Below are positions 17,421-26,248 of a stretch of 64,000 nt of DNA, in pieces; position 1 is the first letter of the stretch, and the number at the start of each line of letters is the position of its first letter. Where the stretch lies: positions 496,001-560,000 of the forward strand of contig NZ_JSVU01000001.1 in the NCBI RefSeq assembly GCF_000952855.1. Direction: 5' to 3'. A program made the position numbers and the translations under genes. Source of the stretch: Aequorivita vladivostokensis (GTDB lineage: Bacteria; Bacteroidota; Bacteroidia; Flavobacteriales; Flavobacteriaceae). The notes beneath the pieces were generated by a model. That model did no database searches. It was not told the DNA's origin and saw only the letters and a list, made by a program, of their open reading frames with translations.

Positions 17421-17666
17421 TCAATCCCCATAGCTATCGGGAGGAGCTTTTAGGGATGCACGTAGAGAATCCCATTCGTCAATTCGTGGTTAATTTCTAA
17501 GCTCGTCCAAAAAAACTTTCTCTCTCTCTTCCTATACCGTTTACGAAGAATCTCCAGCAAATTTTCCCACATTAAAAATGTGTTAATTAATACATCTTTA
17601 ATATCGATAGCCCTCAATAATTTTTAACTTCAAATCTCAAGAAAAGTTAAACTTAAAATATACATT
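17421..17666. other. Non-coding spacer with one palindrome
   Basis: From the tRNA end to the next start codon there are 310 bases without a gene. Beyond the long hairpin I see an 18-base palindrome at 17425-17442 (TCCC..ATAGCTAT..GGGA, one mismatched pair) and then AT-rich sequence. No convincing promoter or RNA structure is visible in the remainder. Confidence 0.6.
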
Positions 17667-18026
17667 ATGTTTACCATCGTGAACGGCCTTCCGGCAGATA
17701 TTCTTGGAATCATAATCTCCGGAAAAACCACTGAAACGGATTACGACCAACTGAATCCATTAATGGAAAAACACAAAATGGAGCACGGCGAAATAAAGCT
17801 TTTTGCCGAAATTGACGAGTTAAATTATACCGTCAAGGCCATGTGGGAAGATTTGAAAACAGACCTACATTACTGGAAGGACATTAAAGCCGTTGCCATC
17901 GTGACCGATAAGGAATGGCTCGAAAAATCTATGGAAGCCTTTGGCGCTATTATCCCAGGGATGAAAGTCAAAGGTTTTGAGCTTTCCGAAAGACAGGAGG
18001 CAATAAATTGGCTAAAGGAACAATAA
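17667..18026 (+). CDS. SpoIIAA-like (STAS/SEC14-type) protein
   Basis: A 119-residue soluble protein matching the SpoIIAA-like family: an opening beta strand (MFTIVNGLPADILGIIISGK), a helix containing DYDQLNPLMEK, and later strands KAVAIVTDKEW and a C-terminal helix ERQEAINWLKEQ. Proteins of this family share the STAS/CRAL-TRIO-like fold and may bind small lipophilic ligands, but no function is established. It is monocistronic and converges with the DUF1569 gene, 23 bases away. The family call is by overall pattern, not a catalytic motif. Confidence 0.75.
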   Translation: MFTIVNGLPADILGIIISGKTTETDYDQLNPLMEKHKMEHGEIKLFAEIDELNYTVKAMWEDLKTDLHYWKDIKAVAIVTDKEWLEKSMEAFGAIIPGMKVKGFELSERQEAINWLKEQ

Positions 18027-18049
18027 AGAGCCTATTGTTGGGCTTGATT

Positions 18050-18490
18050 CTATACGCCAAATTGCTGTAAATGGTGGTCCAAATGCTTGTATTGCATCTT
18101 GCCCCACTGCTCGGCAGAAAATTTCCCGAAAATAGGGTGGGGCTCCCATAGCGTTTGGTTTTTCTTGGTATGAAATTCAGCAATCAATTTTTTGAGCACT
18201 ACTTTTTCCGTTGCAAAATCCTTGTCTTCCAAAACTCTAAATGAGCTTGCCGTCGGCAGGTTTCGCTTCCAGGGTTTGTCATTATATAATGATTTCTTGA
18301 ATAAAAAGGCAAGCGGAAAAAACTGCTTTTTTATCTTCCCTTTTCCCAAGGCAACCTTTAGCGGTTCCTGACAATGACTTAACATTTGGCCCACGCTCAT
18401 CTTGCCCCAAAGTTTCTCCGAGTTTGCGGAAAGGTTATCTATCCTGTCATTAATTTCGGAAAATGCGGCTTCTTCAAAAAGTGATTTCAT
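18050..18490 (-). CDS. DUF1569 family protein (DinB-like four-helix fold)
   Basis: A 146-residue protein with the pattern of DUF1569: an N-terminal helix, the WGKMSVGQMLSHCQEPLKVA segment near residue 28-47 with a conserved His, and a C-terminal HPIFGKFSAEQWGKMQYKH-LDHHLQQF stretch with several histidines. Such histidines bind metal in related DinB/YfiT-like proteins. The substrate is unknown. It is encoded alone on the minus strand, converging on the SpoIIAA-like gene. Confidence 0.8.
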   Translation of the reverse strand: MKSLFEEAAFSEINDRIDNLSANSEKLWGKMSVGQMLSHCQEPLKVALGKGKIKKQFFPLAFLFKKSLYNDKPWKRNLPTASSFRVLEDKDFATEKVVLKKLIAEFHTKKNQTLWEPHPIFGKFSAEQWGKMQYKHLDHHLQQFGV

Positions 18491-18618
18491 ATATAAAAAT
18501 TTGCTTGGTTCCGAATATAAATTTATTCAATAAATATGAAATCTTCATTTAAGAATATTGTTTTCAATTTTTTATGCGGTTTGGGCATTCATTATTATCT
18601 TTAGTGAAAAGCTAAAGT

Positions 18619-19314
18619 ATGGAAGAAAACAACTCCTTTTCCATAAAAAACTGGAACGAAGACGACCGGCCACGCGAAAAATTGCTGCTGAAAGGCCGAA
18701 CGGCATTGAGCGATGCCGAACTGATTGCCATCCTGATTGGTTCCGGTAGCCGGAACGAAAGTGCAGTATCGCTAAGCCAACGTATTTTAGCTTCGGTCAG
18801 CAACAATTTAAGTGAATTGGGAAGGCTTTCCATCCCGGAACTGATGGAGTTCAAGGGCATTGGCGAGGCCAAGGCAATTTGCATAGCTGCCGCAATGGAA
18901 CTGGGCCGAAGAAGAAGAACGGGCGAAGCATTGGAACGAAAAAAAATTACTTCCAGCAATTCCGTTTTTGAATATGTGCAGCCTATAATTGGCGAACTTC
19001 CGCACGAGGAGTTTTGGATACTTTATCTAAACAATTCAAATAAAATCATTAAAAGCGCACAGCTTAGCAAAGGTGGGATTACGGGGACGGTAGTAGATGT
19101 ACGCCTCGCTTTTAAGGATGCGCTGCAGTTGGGCGCCGTGGGTATAATTTTGGCACACAACCATCCCTCGGGCACTTTGAAGCCCAGCCAGGCAGACATC
19201 CAGCTTACCAAAAAGCTAAAAACGGCGGGCGATAGTCTGGACATAAAAGTGCTGGACCACCTTATAATTACTGAAAAAGCGTACTTTAGCTTCGCCGATG
19301 AAAATATGATGTAA
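18619..19314 (+). CDS. radC: RadC family JAMM/MPN+ protein
   Basis: A 231-residue protein with an N-terminal helix-hairpin-helix region (about residues 10-85, including MEFKGIGEAKAICIAAAMELG) and a C-terminal JAB/MPN domain. The metal motif E...HNHPSG...D is intact, with His180, His182 and the downstream Asp in PSQADIQLT. RadC was once assigned to DNA repair, but that evidence has been withdrawn and the biochemical function is unclear. The length matches chromosomal full-length RadC, not the shorter plasmid forms. Confidence 0.94.
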   Translation: MEENNSFSIKNWNEDDRPREKLLLKGRTALSDAELIAILIGSGSRNESAVSLSQRILASVSNNLSELGRLSIPELMEFKGIGEAKAICIAAAMELGRRRRTGEALERKKITSSNSVFEYVQPIIGELPHEEFWILYLNNSNKIIKSAQLSKGGITGTVVDVRLAFKDALQLGAVGIILAHNHPSGTLKPSQADIQLTKKLKTAGDSLDIKVLDHLIITEKAYFSFADENMM

Positions 19315-19320
19315 CCCGCT

Positions 19321-20616
19321 ATGTTGTTAATTTACGCCCAAAAGTCCACTCCCCGTATTTCCTATATTTTTAAGCATATTTGTCTGCGAATCTTGGGGAT
19401 TGAGGTTGCGTTTACTTCTGAAATAGAAGAATTCATTGCTCACGTTGGCCCCAAAATTTCATACGGCAAGAAACCGTTGGGCAACGAACTTTTCTTTCAA
19501 AGTTATGGGCTTTTGGAGCAGCAAGGGCTTGAAGCGATTGACGTGTCGGTGAAAAAATGGGGCGACACCTTTGGCTTCTTTTCAGTCTCCAACAATAGTG
19601 CGCTTCCTTTTGACATTTTTGCCTCCAGCTTTTTTATGATTACGCGTTATGAGGAGTATCTGCCCCACGTAAAGGATGAGGTTGGGCGTTTTATGGCTTC
19701 GGAGAGCTTGGCGTTCAAGCACGGGTTTTTGCAGCAGCCCATTGTTGATATTTGGGCGCATTTGTTTAAGGCAAAACTTTTGGAAACCTTTCCCGAGATA
19801 GAATTTCCCGAAAAGAAAATCACCATCCATCCCGTAATTGTTGCCTCGCAACCGTATGCGTATAAGCAGAAGGGAGTATTCCGTTCCGTTATTGGGTATT
19901 TGGATAGTTTTTTCCACGGAAAATTTCGCAATATATTAAATAGGACCCAAGTTATTTTGGGCTTGAAGCGCGACCCGCTGGATACTTTTAAATGGCTCAT
20001 AAACAAGGCCACGAGGAGAAATTTTAATTTGACGGTATTCTTTCTATTGGGCAATGCCCTGTCCTTTAACGAGAGTATGAACACGCACCGCCAAAAGTTT
20101 AAGATGCTCATCAAATTTGTGGCGGATTATAAAGAAGTAGGGCTTATTTTTTCGTTTGGGGCGTTGAGCAATTATGAAATTTTAAAAACCGAAAAGCGCC
20201 GAATGGAGGAAATAACAAACCGTGTGCTAAGCAGCTCCATGAATTCGGAATTTTTGGTAAACTTGCCCGATATTTATCGGCATTTGGTAGAGTTGGAGGT
20301 AAAGCGGGATTTTACGATGGTATTCCGGGACACTGTGGGCTTTCGCGCCGGAACCTGCACCCCGTTTCTTTTTTATGATTTGGATTACGAGATAAAAACG
20401 CCCCTGGTCGTACACCCCATAGCAATGACAACTTTGGCATTTCAGAAGAAATATGCATCAGATATTGAAAAAACTGTGAATAATACCATTGCTGCGGTAG
20501 AAAAAGTAAATGGAACTTTTACTATGATTTTTTCAAACAGCGACTTTTCTTCCGAGGAAAACAACAAAGTTTGGCGCAAGATTTTAGCTGAAAAATTACA
20601 GGAATATGCAGAATAA
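19321..20616 (+). CDS. Polysaccharide-deacetylase-like protein
   Basis: A 431-residue protein that begins seven bases after radC. The N-terminal part (about 1-130) resembles the domain found ahead of deacetylase-like barrels in Flavobacteriia, with FMITRYEEYLPHVKDEVGR as its most recognisable stretch. The C-terminal part carries the predicted barrel strands (FNLTVFFLLGNA, KEVGLIFSFGALSN, FRDTVGFRAGTCTPF). The second strand region reads GLIFSFGALSN where active deacetylases have an invariant H-S/T-H, so the usual metal site seems degraded. It may act on cell-envelope polysaccharide, but the activity is uncertain. The 3' end overlaps the next gene by 11 bases. Confidence 0.65.
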   Translation: MLLIYAQKSTPRISYIFKHICLRILGIEVAFTSEIEEFIAHVGPKISYGKKPLGNELFFQSYGLLEQQGLEAIDVSVKKWGDTFGFFSVSNNSALPFDIFASSFFMITRYEEYLPHVKDEVGRFMASESLAFKHGFLQQPIVDIWAHLFKAKLLETFPEIEFPEKKITIHPVIVASQPYAYKQKGVFRSVIGYLDSFFHGKFRNILNRTQVILGLKRDPLDTFKWLINKATRRNFNLTVFFLLGNALSFNESMNTHRQKFKMLIKFVADYKEVGLIFSFGALSNYEILKTEKRRMEEITNRVLSSSMNSEFLVNLPDIYRHLVELEVKRDFTMVFRDTVGFRAGTCTPFLFYDLDYEIKTPLVVHPIAMTTLAFQKKYASDIEKTVNNTIAAVEKVNGTFTMIFSNSDFSSEENNKVWRKILAEKLQEYAE

Positions 20617-21295
20617 TGGAATAACGGATGTCTTTTTCGATTTGGACCACACCCTTTGGGATTTTGATAAAAACTCAGGTTTGGCGTTTGAAAGGGTTTT
20701 CAGAAAACATAAAATTGAATTGCCCTTAGCCGAATTTTTAAAGGTATATGAACCCATAAACCTCGATTATTGGAAAAAATATCGCGAGGACCGCGTAAGT
20801 AAGGAACAGCTTCGCCGGGGTCGATTGACGGAAACCTTCGATTGTTTCAAATTGAAATTTCCATTGGAAACCATCGATTCGCTCGCCCATTGCTATATTG
20901 AAGAATTGCCCATCGACAACCATCTATTTACCGGGGCCGTTGACATTCTCGATTATCTTTCGGCCAATTATAGACTTCATATCATCACCAATGGGTTTGA
21001 GGAAGTACAGCATCTTAAACTTCACAACAGTGGTATAAAAAAATATTTCAGTACGGTAACCACTTCGGAAGAGGTAGGGTTAAAGAAGCCCCATCCTGTT
21101 ATATTTGAAACTGCCCTAATGAAAGCTTCGGTTGCATCAACACAGAGTGTTATGATTGGCGACAGCTTGGAAGCAGATATTATTGGGGCCCAAAAAGCGG
21201 GAATGCATACTTTGTTTTTTAATTATCGCAATGAAATGGTTACGGCACCACAGTTTGCCATTAGCGAACTTTCTGAAATTAAAAAGCATTTGTAG
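20606..21295 (+). CDS. YjjG family noncanonical pyrimidine nucleotidase (HAD)
   Basis: A 229-residue haloacid-dehalogenase-like hydrolase. Motif I is DVFFDLDHTLWDFD with the nucleophile Asp near residue 11, motif II is HIITNGFEEVQ, the lysine motif is GLKKPHPVIFE and motif IV is MIGDSLEADIIGAQKAG. The helical cap between motifs I and II and the DHTLWDF start fit YjjG, which dephosphorylates noncanonical pyrimidine nucleotides and helps clear damaged precursors. The start overlaps the preceding gene, suggesting coupling. Confidence 0.88.
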   Translation: MQNNGITDVFFDLDHTLWDFDKNSGLAFERVFRKHKIELPLAEFLKVYEPINLDYWKKYREDRVSKEQLRRGRLTETFDCFKLKFPLETIDSLAHCYIEELPIDNHLFTGAVDILDYLSANYRLHIITNGFEEVQHLKLHNSGIKKYFSTVTTSEEVGLKKPHPVIFETALMKASVASTQSVMIGDSLEADIIGAQKAGMHTLFFNYRNEMVTAPQFAISELSEIKKHL

Positions 21296-21345
21296 TAATA
21301 ATCCTGCATAAAAGTGCGTTAACAACAGGTAAATTATCCCCACAT

Positions 21346-21891
21346 ATGAATAAAACCCTATCCCGTTCCATAATTATGGTCTGTGCTTGCCTATTTTTAA
21401 CGGCCTGCATAAAGGATACTGATTTTGACCAAGCCGAAGATATTGCCCTTACCCCAGTGGTTGAATTGGACTTAATATATTTCAATTTAGACGCCAGACA
21501 GTTTTATGACACTATAAATTCAAACCCCGTACTTACCGTTACAGACACTACCGAAATTAAATTCCTGGATGATAGTACCCTTCAGGAAAGCTTAAAGCGT
21601 GCGGAGTTCTATTTTAAGTTCACGAACGGTATTCCCAGAAATTTCCAAGTAGATTTTCAGTTTTTAAATGAAGCAAACGATACAACCTATGTGGCGGGAA
21701 CCTCTGTTTCTGAAGGCTTGCCCACGGCTCCCGTGATTACCGAATATATTGAAAACGTTGAGGGGGATGATATTCTTCGCCTTACTCAGGCCAATAAGGT
21801 TGTGGTTTCCGTAACCATAGCCTCTTCCGAAGAAAATTTGGAAGGCATTTTAAATCTAAAATCCAAAACAACCTACTTTTTGGAATACTAA
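21346..21891 (+). CDS. Lipoprotein of unknown function
   Basis: A 181-residue exported protein. The signal peptide ends in LFLTAC, so Cys21 is the predicted lipidated residue. The mature part is acidic and rich in predicted beta strands; I recognise no family. It is the first of three closely packed genes for envelope proteins: the DUF5723-like barrel starts four bases later. Because the next product is a predicted outer-membrane barrel, this lipoprotein may work with it. That is an inference from gene order alone. Confidence 0.8.
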   Translation: MNKTLSRSIIMVCACLFLTACIKDTDFDQAEDIALTPVVELDLIYFNLDARQFYDTINSNPVLTVTDTTEIKFLDDSTLQESLKRAEFYFKFTNGIPRNFQVDFQFLNEANDTTYVAGTSVSEGLPTAPVITEYIENVEGDDILRLTQANKVVVSVTIASSEENLEGILNLKSKTTYFLEY

Positions 21892-21895
21892 TACC

Positions 21896-23311
21896 ATGCG
21901 AAATTTATTTACCTATATATTTTCCCTCGTGGGATTATTTGCTTTTTCCCAAAATAAGCAAATACTCTACGGTTTTGACGACATTCCCCAATCGCTGATG
22001 TTGAATCCCGGCAGCGAGGTTACCCAAAAGAAACATTACGGAATTCCTTTTTTATCACAAATCCATTTCAATGGCGGGTCGTCGGGCGTTTCGGCTTATG
22101 ATATTTTTAAGGATGGCAATGACAATATCAACGACCGTATTACGCGGCAGTTATTTAAAATGAAACATACCGATTTCTTTACCGCTACCCAGCAATTGGA
22201 ACTTATCAATTTCGGTTGGCGAGCAAAGAACGAGATTTATTTTTCCGGAGGTATTTATCAGGAGTTTGACTTTATCGTCTATTTTCCGAAAGATTTGGCC
22301 GTACTCGCCTGGGAAGGAAACCGGGATTATCTGGATTATCCTTTCGATTTGGGGGAAATATGCACCACAGGCGATTTTATGACAGTATATCATTTTGGGT
22401 TGAATAAACAGATTAGCGATAAACTAACCGTGGGTGGGCGATTGAAGCTGTATTCGAGTATGTTCAGCTACCGCAGTGTAAACAATACCGGAAGTTTCGT
22501 GACCCGATTGGGAGATAACGATTCAGAAAATATTTACGAGCACATTGTTCAGGATGCTGATGTTAGTGTTCAAACTTCGGGCTACGCGTCCTTGAGGGAT
22601 TTAGATGGTGCATCACAAGTAACCAGTGAAATCTTGGGCCGTGCCTTTTTTGGAGGAAATATTGGAGTAGGGGTGGACCTGGGTTTTACTTATGATATCA
22701 ACGAGGCATTAACACTTTCAGCCAGTGCGCTTGATGTGGGTGCAATTTTTCATTCAAAGGATGTGGAAAGTTACCGAGCGCATGGAACTTATACCTTGGA
22801 CGGTATTAATTTAATTTTCCCGCCATTGAGCGAAGGAGATTCCACACTTCCATATTATGACGACTTGGAGGATGAAATAGAACGCGAAATTCCTATTGAT
22901 ACGCTTTACAATTCATACACACAGTTCCGCCCGGTAAAAATTAACGCGGGGCTTAGTTACGGTTTTGGAAGGTTCAATAGCTCAGGGGCCTGTGATTGCC
23001 TGAATATGGATGGAGGCACACTTCATAAACAAAACGTGGGACTGCAATTTTACGCAATGCTTAGGCCCAAGGGGCCGCAAATGGCGGGAACCCTTTTTTA
23101 TCATAGGAGACTTACGGAATATCTTTCGGCAAAGGCTACATATACTGTAGATTCCTATTCCTTTTCAAACGTGGGCTTAGGGGTTTCTGCGGATATTGGT
23201 ACGGTTAACTTTTATCTTGCCGCCGACAATCTTATCGCGTACGGTAATTTGGCAAAGGCAAAAAGCGTATCTTTACAATTAGGATTTAACATTGTAATAG
23301 ACGAAGAATGA
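21896..23311 (+). CDS. DUF5723-like outer-membrane beta-barrel protein
   Basis: A 471-residue protein with a cleavable signal peptide (about residues 1-18, ending FAFSQ). The rest is rich in alternating strands, tyrosines and glycines, as in outer-membrane barrels (for example KLTVGGRLKLYSSMFSYRS and YLSAKATYTVDSYSFSNVG). The opening QILYGFDDIPQSLMLNPGS resembles DUF5723 members, which are common and uncharacterised in Flavobacteriia. The N-terminal signature and barrel pattern are clear; function is unknown. It overlaps the next gene by four bases. Confidence 0.75.
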   Translation: MRNLFTYIFSLVGLFAFSQNKQILYGFDDIPQSLMLNPGSEVTQKKHYGIPFLSQIHFNGGSSGVSAYDIFKDGNDNINDRITRQLFKMKHTDFFTATQQLELINFGWRAKNEIYFSGGIYQEFDFIVYFPKDLAVLAWEGNRDYLDYPFDLGEICTTGDFMTVYHFGLNKQISDKLTVGGRLKLYSSMFSYRSVNNTGSFVTRLGDNDSENIYEHIVQDADVSVQTSGYASLRDLDGASQVTSEILGRAFFGGNIGVGVDLGFTYDINEALTLSASALDVGAIFHSKDVESYRAHGTYTLDGINLIFPPLSEGDSTLPYYDDLEDEIEREIPIDTLYNSYTQFRPVKINAGLSYGFGRFNSSGACDCLNMDGGTLHKQNVGLQFYAMLRPKGPQMAGTLFYHRRLTEYLSAKATYTVDSYSFSNVGLGVSADIGTVNFYLAADNLIAYGNLAKAKSVSLQLGFNIVIDEE

Positions 23312-24099
23312 CCCGATTTTTACTGCTTTCCCTTGCGCTTATCTTTTCGGTGGGTGCTGCCGCCCAGAATACAAACCTCAGTGATTACAGTTACGTTGTG
23401 GTTCCCGAACAGTTTGATTTTTCTAAGTCCAAAGACCAGTATCAATTAAACTCTATGGCAAAATTCTATTTTGAAAAAAGTGGGTTTAATGCCTATTTGG
23501 CAGATTCGGCTCCCAATGCCAACCGTTGTGATGGACTCTACGCCAATGTGGAAGAACTTAAAACATTGTTCGGAACAAAGCTTCAAGTGGTTCTGAAAGA
23601 TTGCAACGACAATGAAATTTATAGAGGCCAAGAAGGAAAAAGCAAGTATAAGGAATACGACAAAAGCTATCAGGATGCGCTGCGCAAGGCTTTCAGTAGT
23701 GTAGAGTTGCTGAATGTTAAACAAAGAGAGGTTGTGTTGTTGGGCACTGCGCAAGTAGCTTCTTCCGAAGAAAGACAGCCGAAGTCCCAAATATCTGCAT
23801 CTTCAAAACCGAAAACTTCCATGGTTTCGGGCAATTTGCTTCCCGATGCAAAATTTTCAAACTACAGCCATGAAGGAAAGACATTTCTGCTAAGAAAAAC
23901 TTCAGAAGGGTATTCTTTATACGAAGAAACTGCCAGCGCTGAGGACGGATTGATGCTAAAGGGAAAAATAATAATAATGGACAACGTGGTGAAATTTTTG
24001 GATATTTCGGGAAAAGTTGCCAATGCCTCCTTTGATGCTTCCGGCAATCTATCAATTAGTGATGGCGCGTCAACCACTGTTTATACTTCCGTGAATTAA
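23308..24099 (+). CDS. Secreted protein of unknown function
   Basis: A 263-residue protein with a signal peptide ending VGAAAQ (about residue 20). The mature N-terminal half (about 21-145) is a compact domain with SDYSYVVVPEQFDF and a Tyr/Asp/Lys-rich YKEYDKSYQDALRKAF helix; the C-terminal half begins after a Ser/Lys-rich linker and is beta-rich. I do not recognise a family. Its start overlaps the barrel gene, so the two are probably co-translated. Its stop shares two bases with the stop codon of rarA on the other strand. Confidence 0.75.
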   Translation: MTRFLLLSLALIFSVGAAAQNTNLSDYSYVVVPEQFDFSKSKDQYQLNSMAKFYFEKSGFNAYLADSAPNANRCDGLYANVEELKTLFGTKLQVVLKDCNDNEIYRGQEGKSKYKEYDKSYQDALRKAFSSVELLNVKQREVVLLGTAQVASSEERQPKSQISASSKPKTSMVSGNLLPDAKFSNYSHEGKTFLLRKTSEGYSLYEETASAEDGLMLKGKIIIMDNVVKFLDISGKVANASFDASGNLSISDGASTTVYTSVN

Positions 24100-25373
24100 A
24101 AATCGTATTTGTCCTGCCAGAGCTGTTTCAAATAACTTTTTAGGGAATTTTCCTTGGGATTGTTTCCGGGTTTGTAAAATGTGGTGCCCTTAATTTCTTC
24201 GGGCAGGAACTCGTGGGGAACAAAATTGCCTTCGTAATTATGGGCATATTCATATTCCTTTCCATAGCCCAATTGCTTCATAAGCTTTGTAGGCGCGTTT
24301 CTGATAGATAGCGGCACCGATAAATCTCCCGTTTGCCGAACCAGCTGTTGTGCCTCGCCAATTGCTTTATACGAAGCATTGCTCTTCGGGGAAGTTGCCA
24401 AATAAATGGCACACTGGCTTAAAATGATGCGTGCTTCGGGATAGCCGATAGTATTCACCGCCTGAAAAGTACTGGTAGCAAGCAAAAGGGAGTTTGGGTT
24501 TGCCATCCCAATATCCTCGGAAGCCAATATCACCATTCTTCGCGCAATGAACTTGATATCTTCGCCACCCTCAATCATCCGGGCCAACCAATAGACGGCC
24601 GCATTTGGGTCGCTACCACGAATGGATTTTATAAATGCGGAAATAATATCGTAATGTTGCTCGCCGGTCTTATCGTACAGAACCGTATTTTTCTGTGCTT
24701 TCTGCATTACCAAATCATTCGTAATGGTGAGTTTATCGGCTTTTTCCGATAGCACAACCAACTCCAAAATGTTTAATAACTTGCGCGCATCACCGCCCGA
24801 TAGACGAATTAGAGCTTCGGTTTCCTTTAGGGTCACTTTTTTTTGGGAAAGAATTTTATCTTCCTTTAAAGCTCTTTTCAATAGAGCTTCCATATCTTCA
24901 CGACTGAAAGATTCCAATACGTAAACCTGACAGCGTGATAATAATGCGGGAATTACCTCAAAACTGGGATTTTCTGTAGTAGCACCAATAAGGGTAATCC
25001 ATCCTTTTTCTACAGCGCCCAAAAGTGAATCCTGCTGCGATTTACTGAAACGGTGAATTTCATCTATAAAAAGAATGGGGTTTTTGGTGGAGAAGAGGTT
25101 GTCGCTTTTCTTTGCTTTTTCAATTACTTCCCGAACCGCGGCAACGCCACTATCCACCGCGCTCAGGGTATAAAAAGGCCTGCCGCTTTTATTGGCAATT
25201 ATATTTGCGAGTGTTGTCTTGCCCGTGCCCGGAGGCCCCCAAAAAATCATGGAGGGAATCATCCCCGTTCCCAATTGTGAAGTGAGGGAACCTTTGGGTC
25301 CCACCAAATGCTGCTGGCTTAAATAACCTTCGAGGGTGGTGGGGCGGATACGTTCGGCGAGGGGTGCGTTCAT
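24096..25373 (-). CDS. rarA: Replication-associated recombination protein RarA (AAA+ ATPase)
   Basis: RarA (MgsA) is an AAA+ ATPase related to clamp loaders that acts at stalled replication forks. The Walker A GPPGTGKT is at residues 46-53, Walker [10 protein letters not shown] near 104-112, sensor 1 [12 protein letters not shown] near 130, and the C-terminal tetramerisation region includes [17 protein letters not shown]. Length 425 is typical. It is divergent from the rhomboid gene and convergent with the preceding secreted-protein gene, with overlapping stop codons. Confidence 0.95.
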   Translation of the reverse strand: MNAPLAERIRPTTLEGYLSQQHLVGPKGSLTSQLGTGMIPSMIFWGPPGTGKTTLANIIANKSGRPFYTLSAVDSGVAAVREVIEKAKKSDNLFSTKNPILFIDEIHRFSKSQQDSLLGAVEKGWITLIGATTENPSFEVIPALLSRCQVYVLESFSREDMEALLKRALKEDKILSQKKVTLKETEALIRLSGGDARKLLNILELVVLSEKADKLTITNDLVMQKAQKNTVLYDKTGEQHYDIISAFIKSIRGSDPNAAVYWLARMIEGGEDIKFIARRMVILASEDIGMANPNSLLLATSTFQAVNTIGYPEARIILSQCAIYLATSPKSNASYKAIGEAQQLVRQTGDLSVPLSIRNAPTKLMKQLGYGKEYEYAHNYEGNFVPHEFLPEEIKGTTFYKPGNNPKENSLKSYLKQLWQDKYDF

Positions 25374-25424
25374 AGTTTTTCAAAATTACAATTTTAATAA
25401 ATCGCTTTCACTGACAATTTATCA

Positions 25425-25432
25425 TAAATTTG
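25425..25432 (+). promoter_or_regulatory. Candidate -7 element of the rhomboid gene
   Basis: TAAATTTG fits TAnnTTTG and would start transcription near 25438, about 27 bases before the ATG at 25465. No clear -33 TTG is present. Its position supports the 25465 start over the longer open frame that reaches back into rarA. Confidence 0.5.
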
Positions 25433-25464
25433 GACTTGGGAGTGTTTTTTGTAAGCAGAGCAAT

Positions 25465-26247
25465 ATGTCACAGCAAAACCAATTAAAATTTAGCCCCGAG
25501 GTTTTTGGGTATCCATTACTCTTTGTATTGGTTCTTTGGATTGTATATTGGGTTGAGGCTCGTTTCAATATAAACTTTAATCCTTATGGAATTTATCCGC
25601 GAACCGTATCAGGCTTGCGGGGCATTATTTTCAGTCCTTTTATTCACGGCAGTTTGAAACATCTTTTTAACAATTCAGTTCCGCTATTCGTTTTGACGGC
25701 GGCGTTATTCTATTTTTATAGGGATATACGCTGGAAGGTCTTATTATTAGGGCTTTTATTTACTGGCATAGCTACTTGGGCCATTGGCAGGCCATCGCTT
25801 CACATTGGGGCGAGTGGCGTGGTATATCTACTTGCTTCTTTTTTGTTTTTTAAAGGAATTTTCTCAAAACAGTACCAGCTTACTGCCTTGGCGCTGGCGG
25901 TAGTCTTTCTTTATGGAGGAATGCTTTGGTATGTTTTTCCCGTGAACCCCGAAATATCTTGGGAAGGACATTTGTCGGGTTTTTTCGTAGGCTTTGTTTT
26001 TGCATTCCTTTTCAGGGGAAATCCTATTGAACGGAAGAAGTACGAGTGGGAGCGGGAGGATTATATTCCTGAGAACGACCCGTTTTTACAACAGTTCGAT
26101 GACGATGGGAATTTTATCGGACCACCCAAAGAACAAGAAAACCTCACACAACAGACTTCTGAAAAGGAGCCACTATCTGATGAACGGAAAAAAACGGTAA
26201 GAATAGTATATAGTTTTAAGAAAAACGCAAAGGACAATTTAGAATAG
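25465..26247 (+). CDS. Rhomboid family intramembrane serine protease
   Basis: A 260-residue polytopic membrane protein. The catalytic Ser117 lies in GASG (115-118), the catalytic His169 in WEGHLSGFFVG, and HGSLKHLFNN (61-70) supplies the conserved His and Asn of the oxyanion region; the dyad is complete. About six helices are expected. The C-terminal 60 residues are hydrophilic and charged. The frame is open upstream to 25336, but that part overlaps the rarA start and has no rhomboid homology; the ATG at 25465 is preferred. The substrate is unknown. Confidence 0.9.
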   Translation: MSQQNQLKFSPEVFGYPLLFVLVLWIVYWVEARFNINFNPYGIYPRTVSGLRGIIFSPFIHGSLKHLFNNSVPLFVLTAALFYFYRDIRWKVLLLGLLFTGIATWAIGRPSLHIGASGVVYLLASFLFFKGIFSKQYQLTALALAVVFLYGGMLWYVFPVNPEISWEGHLSGFFVGFVFAFLFRGNPIERKKYEWEREDYIPENDPFLQQFDDDGNFIGPPKEQENLTQQTSEKEPLSDERKKTVRIVYSFKKNAKDNLE

Positions 26248-26248
26248 A

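Noticed and set aside
17242-17424. Minus-strand frame of 60 codons across the tRNA and the long hairpin
   Set aside because: It would translate the antisense of a structurally perfect tRNA; its Lys/Phe runs come from the hairpin arms.
25336-25464. Forty-three-codon N-terminal extension of the rhomboid protein
   Set aside because: It overlaps the rarA start codon and the candidate promoter; the ATG at 25465 lies properly behind the -7 element.
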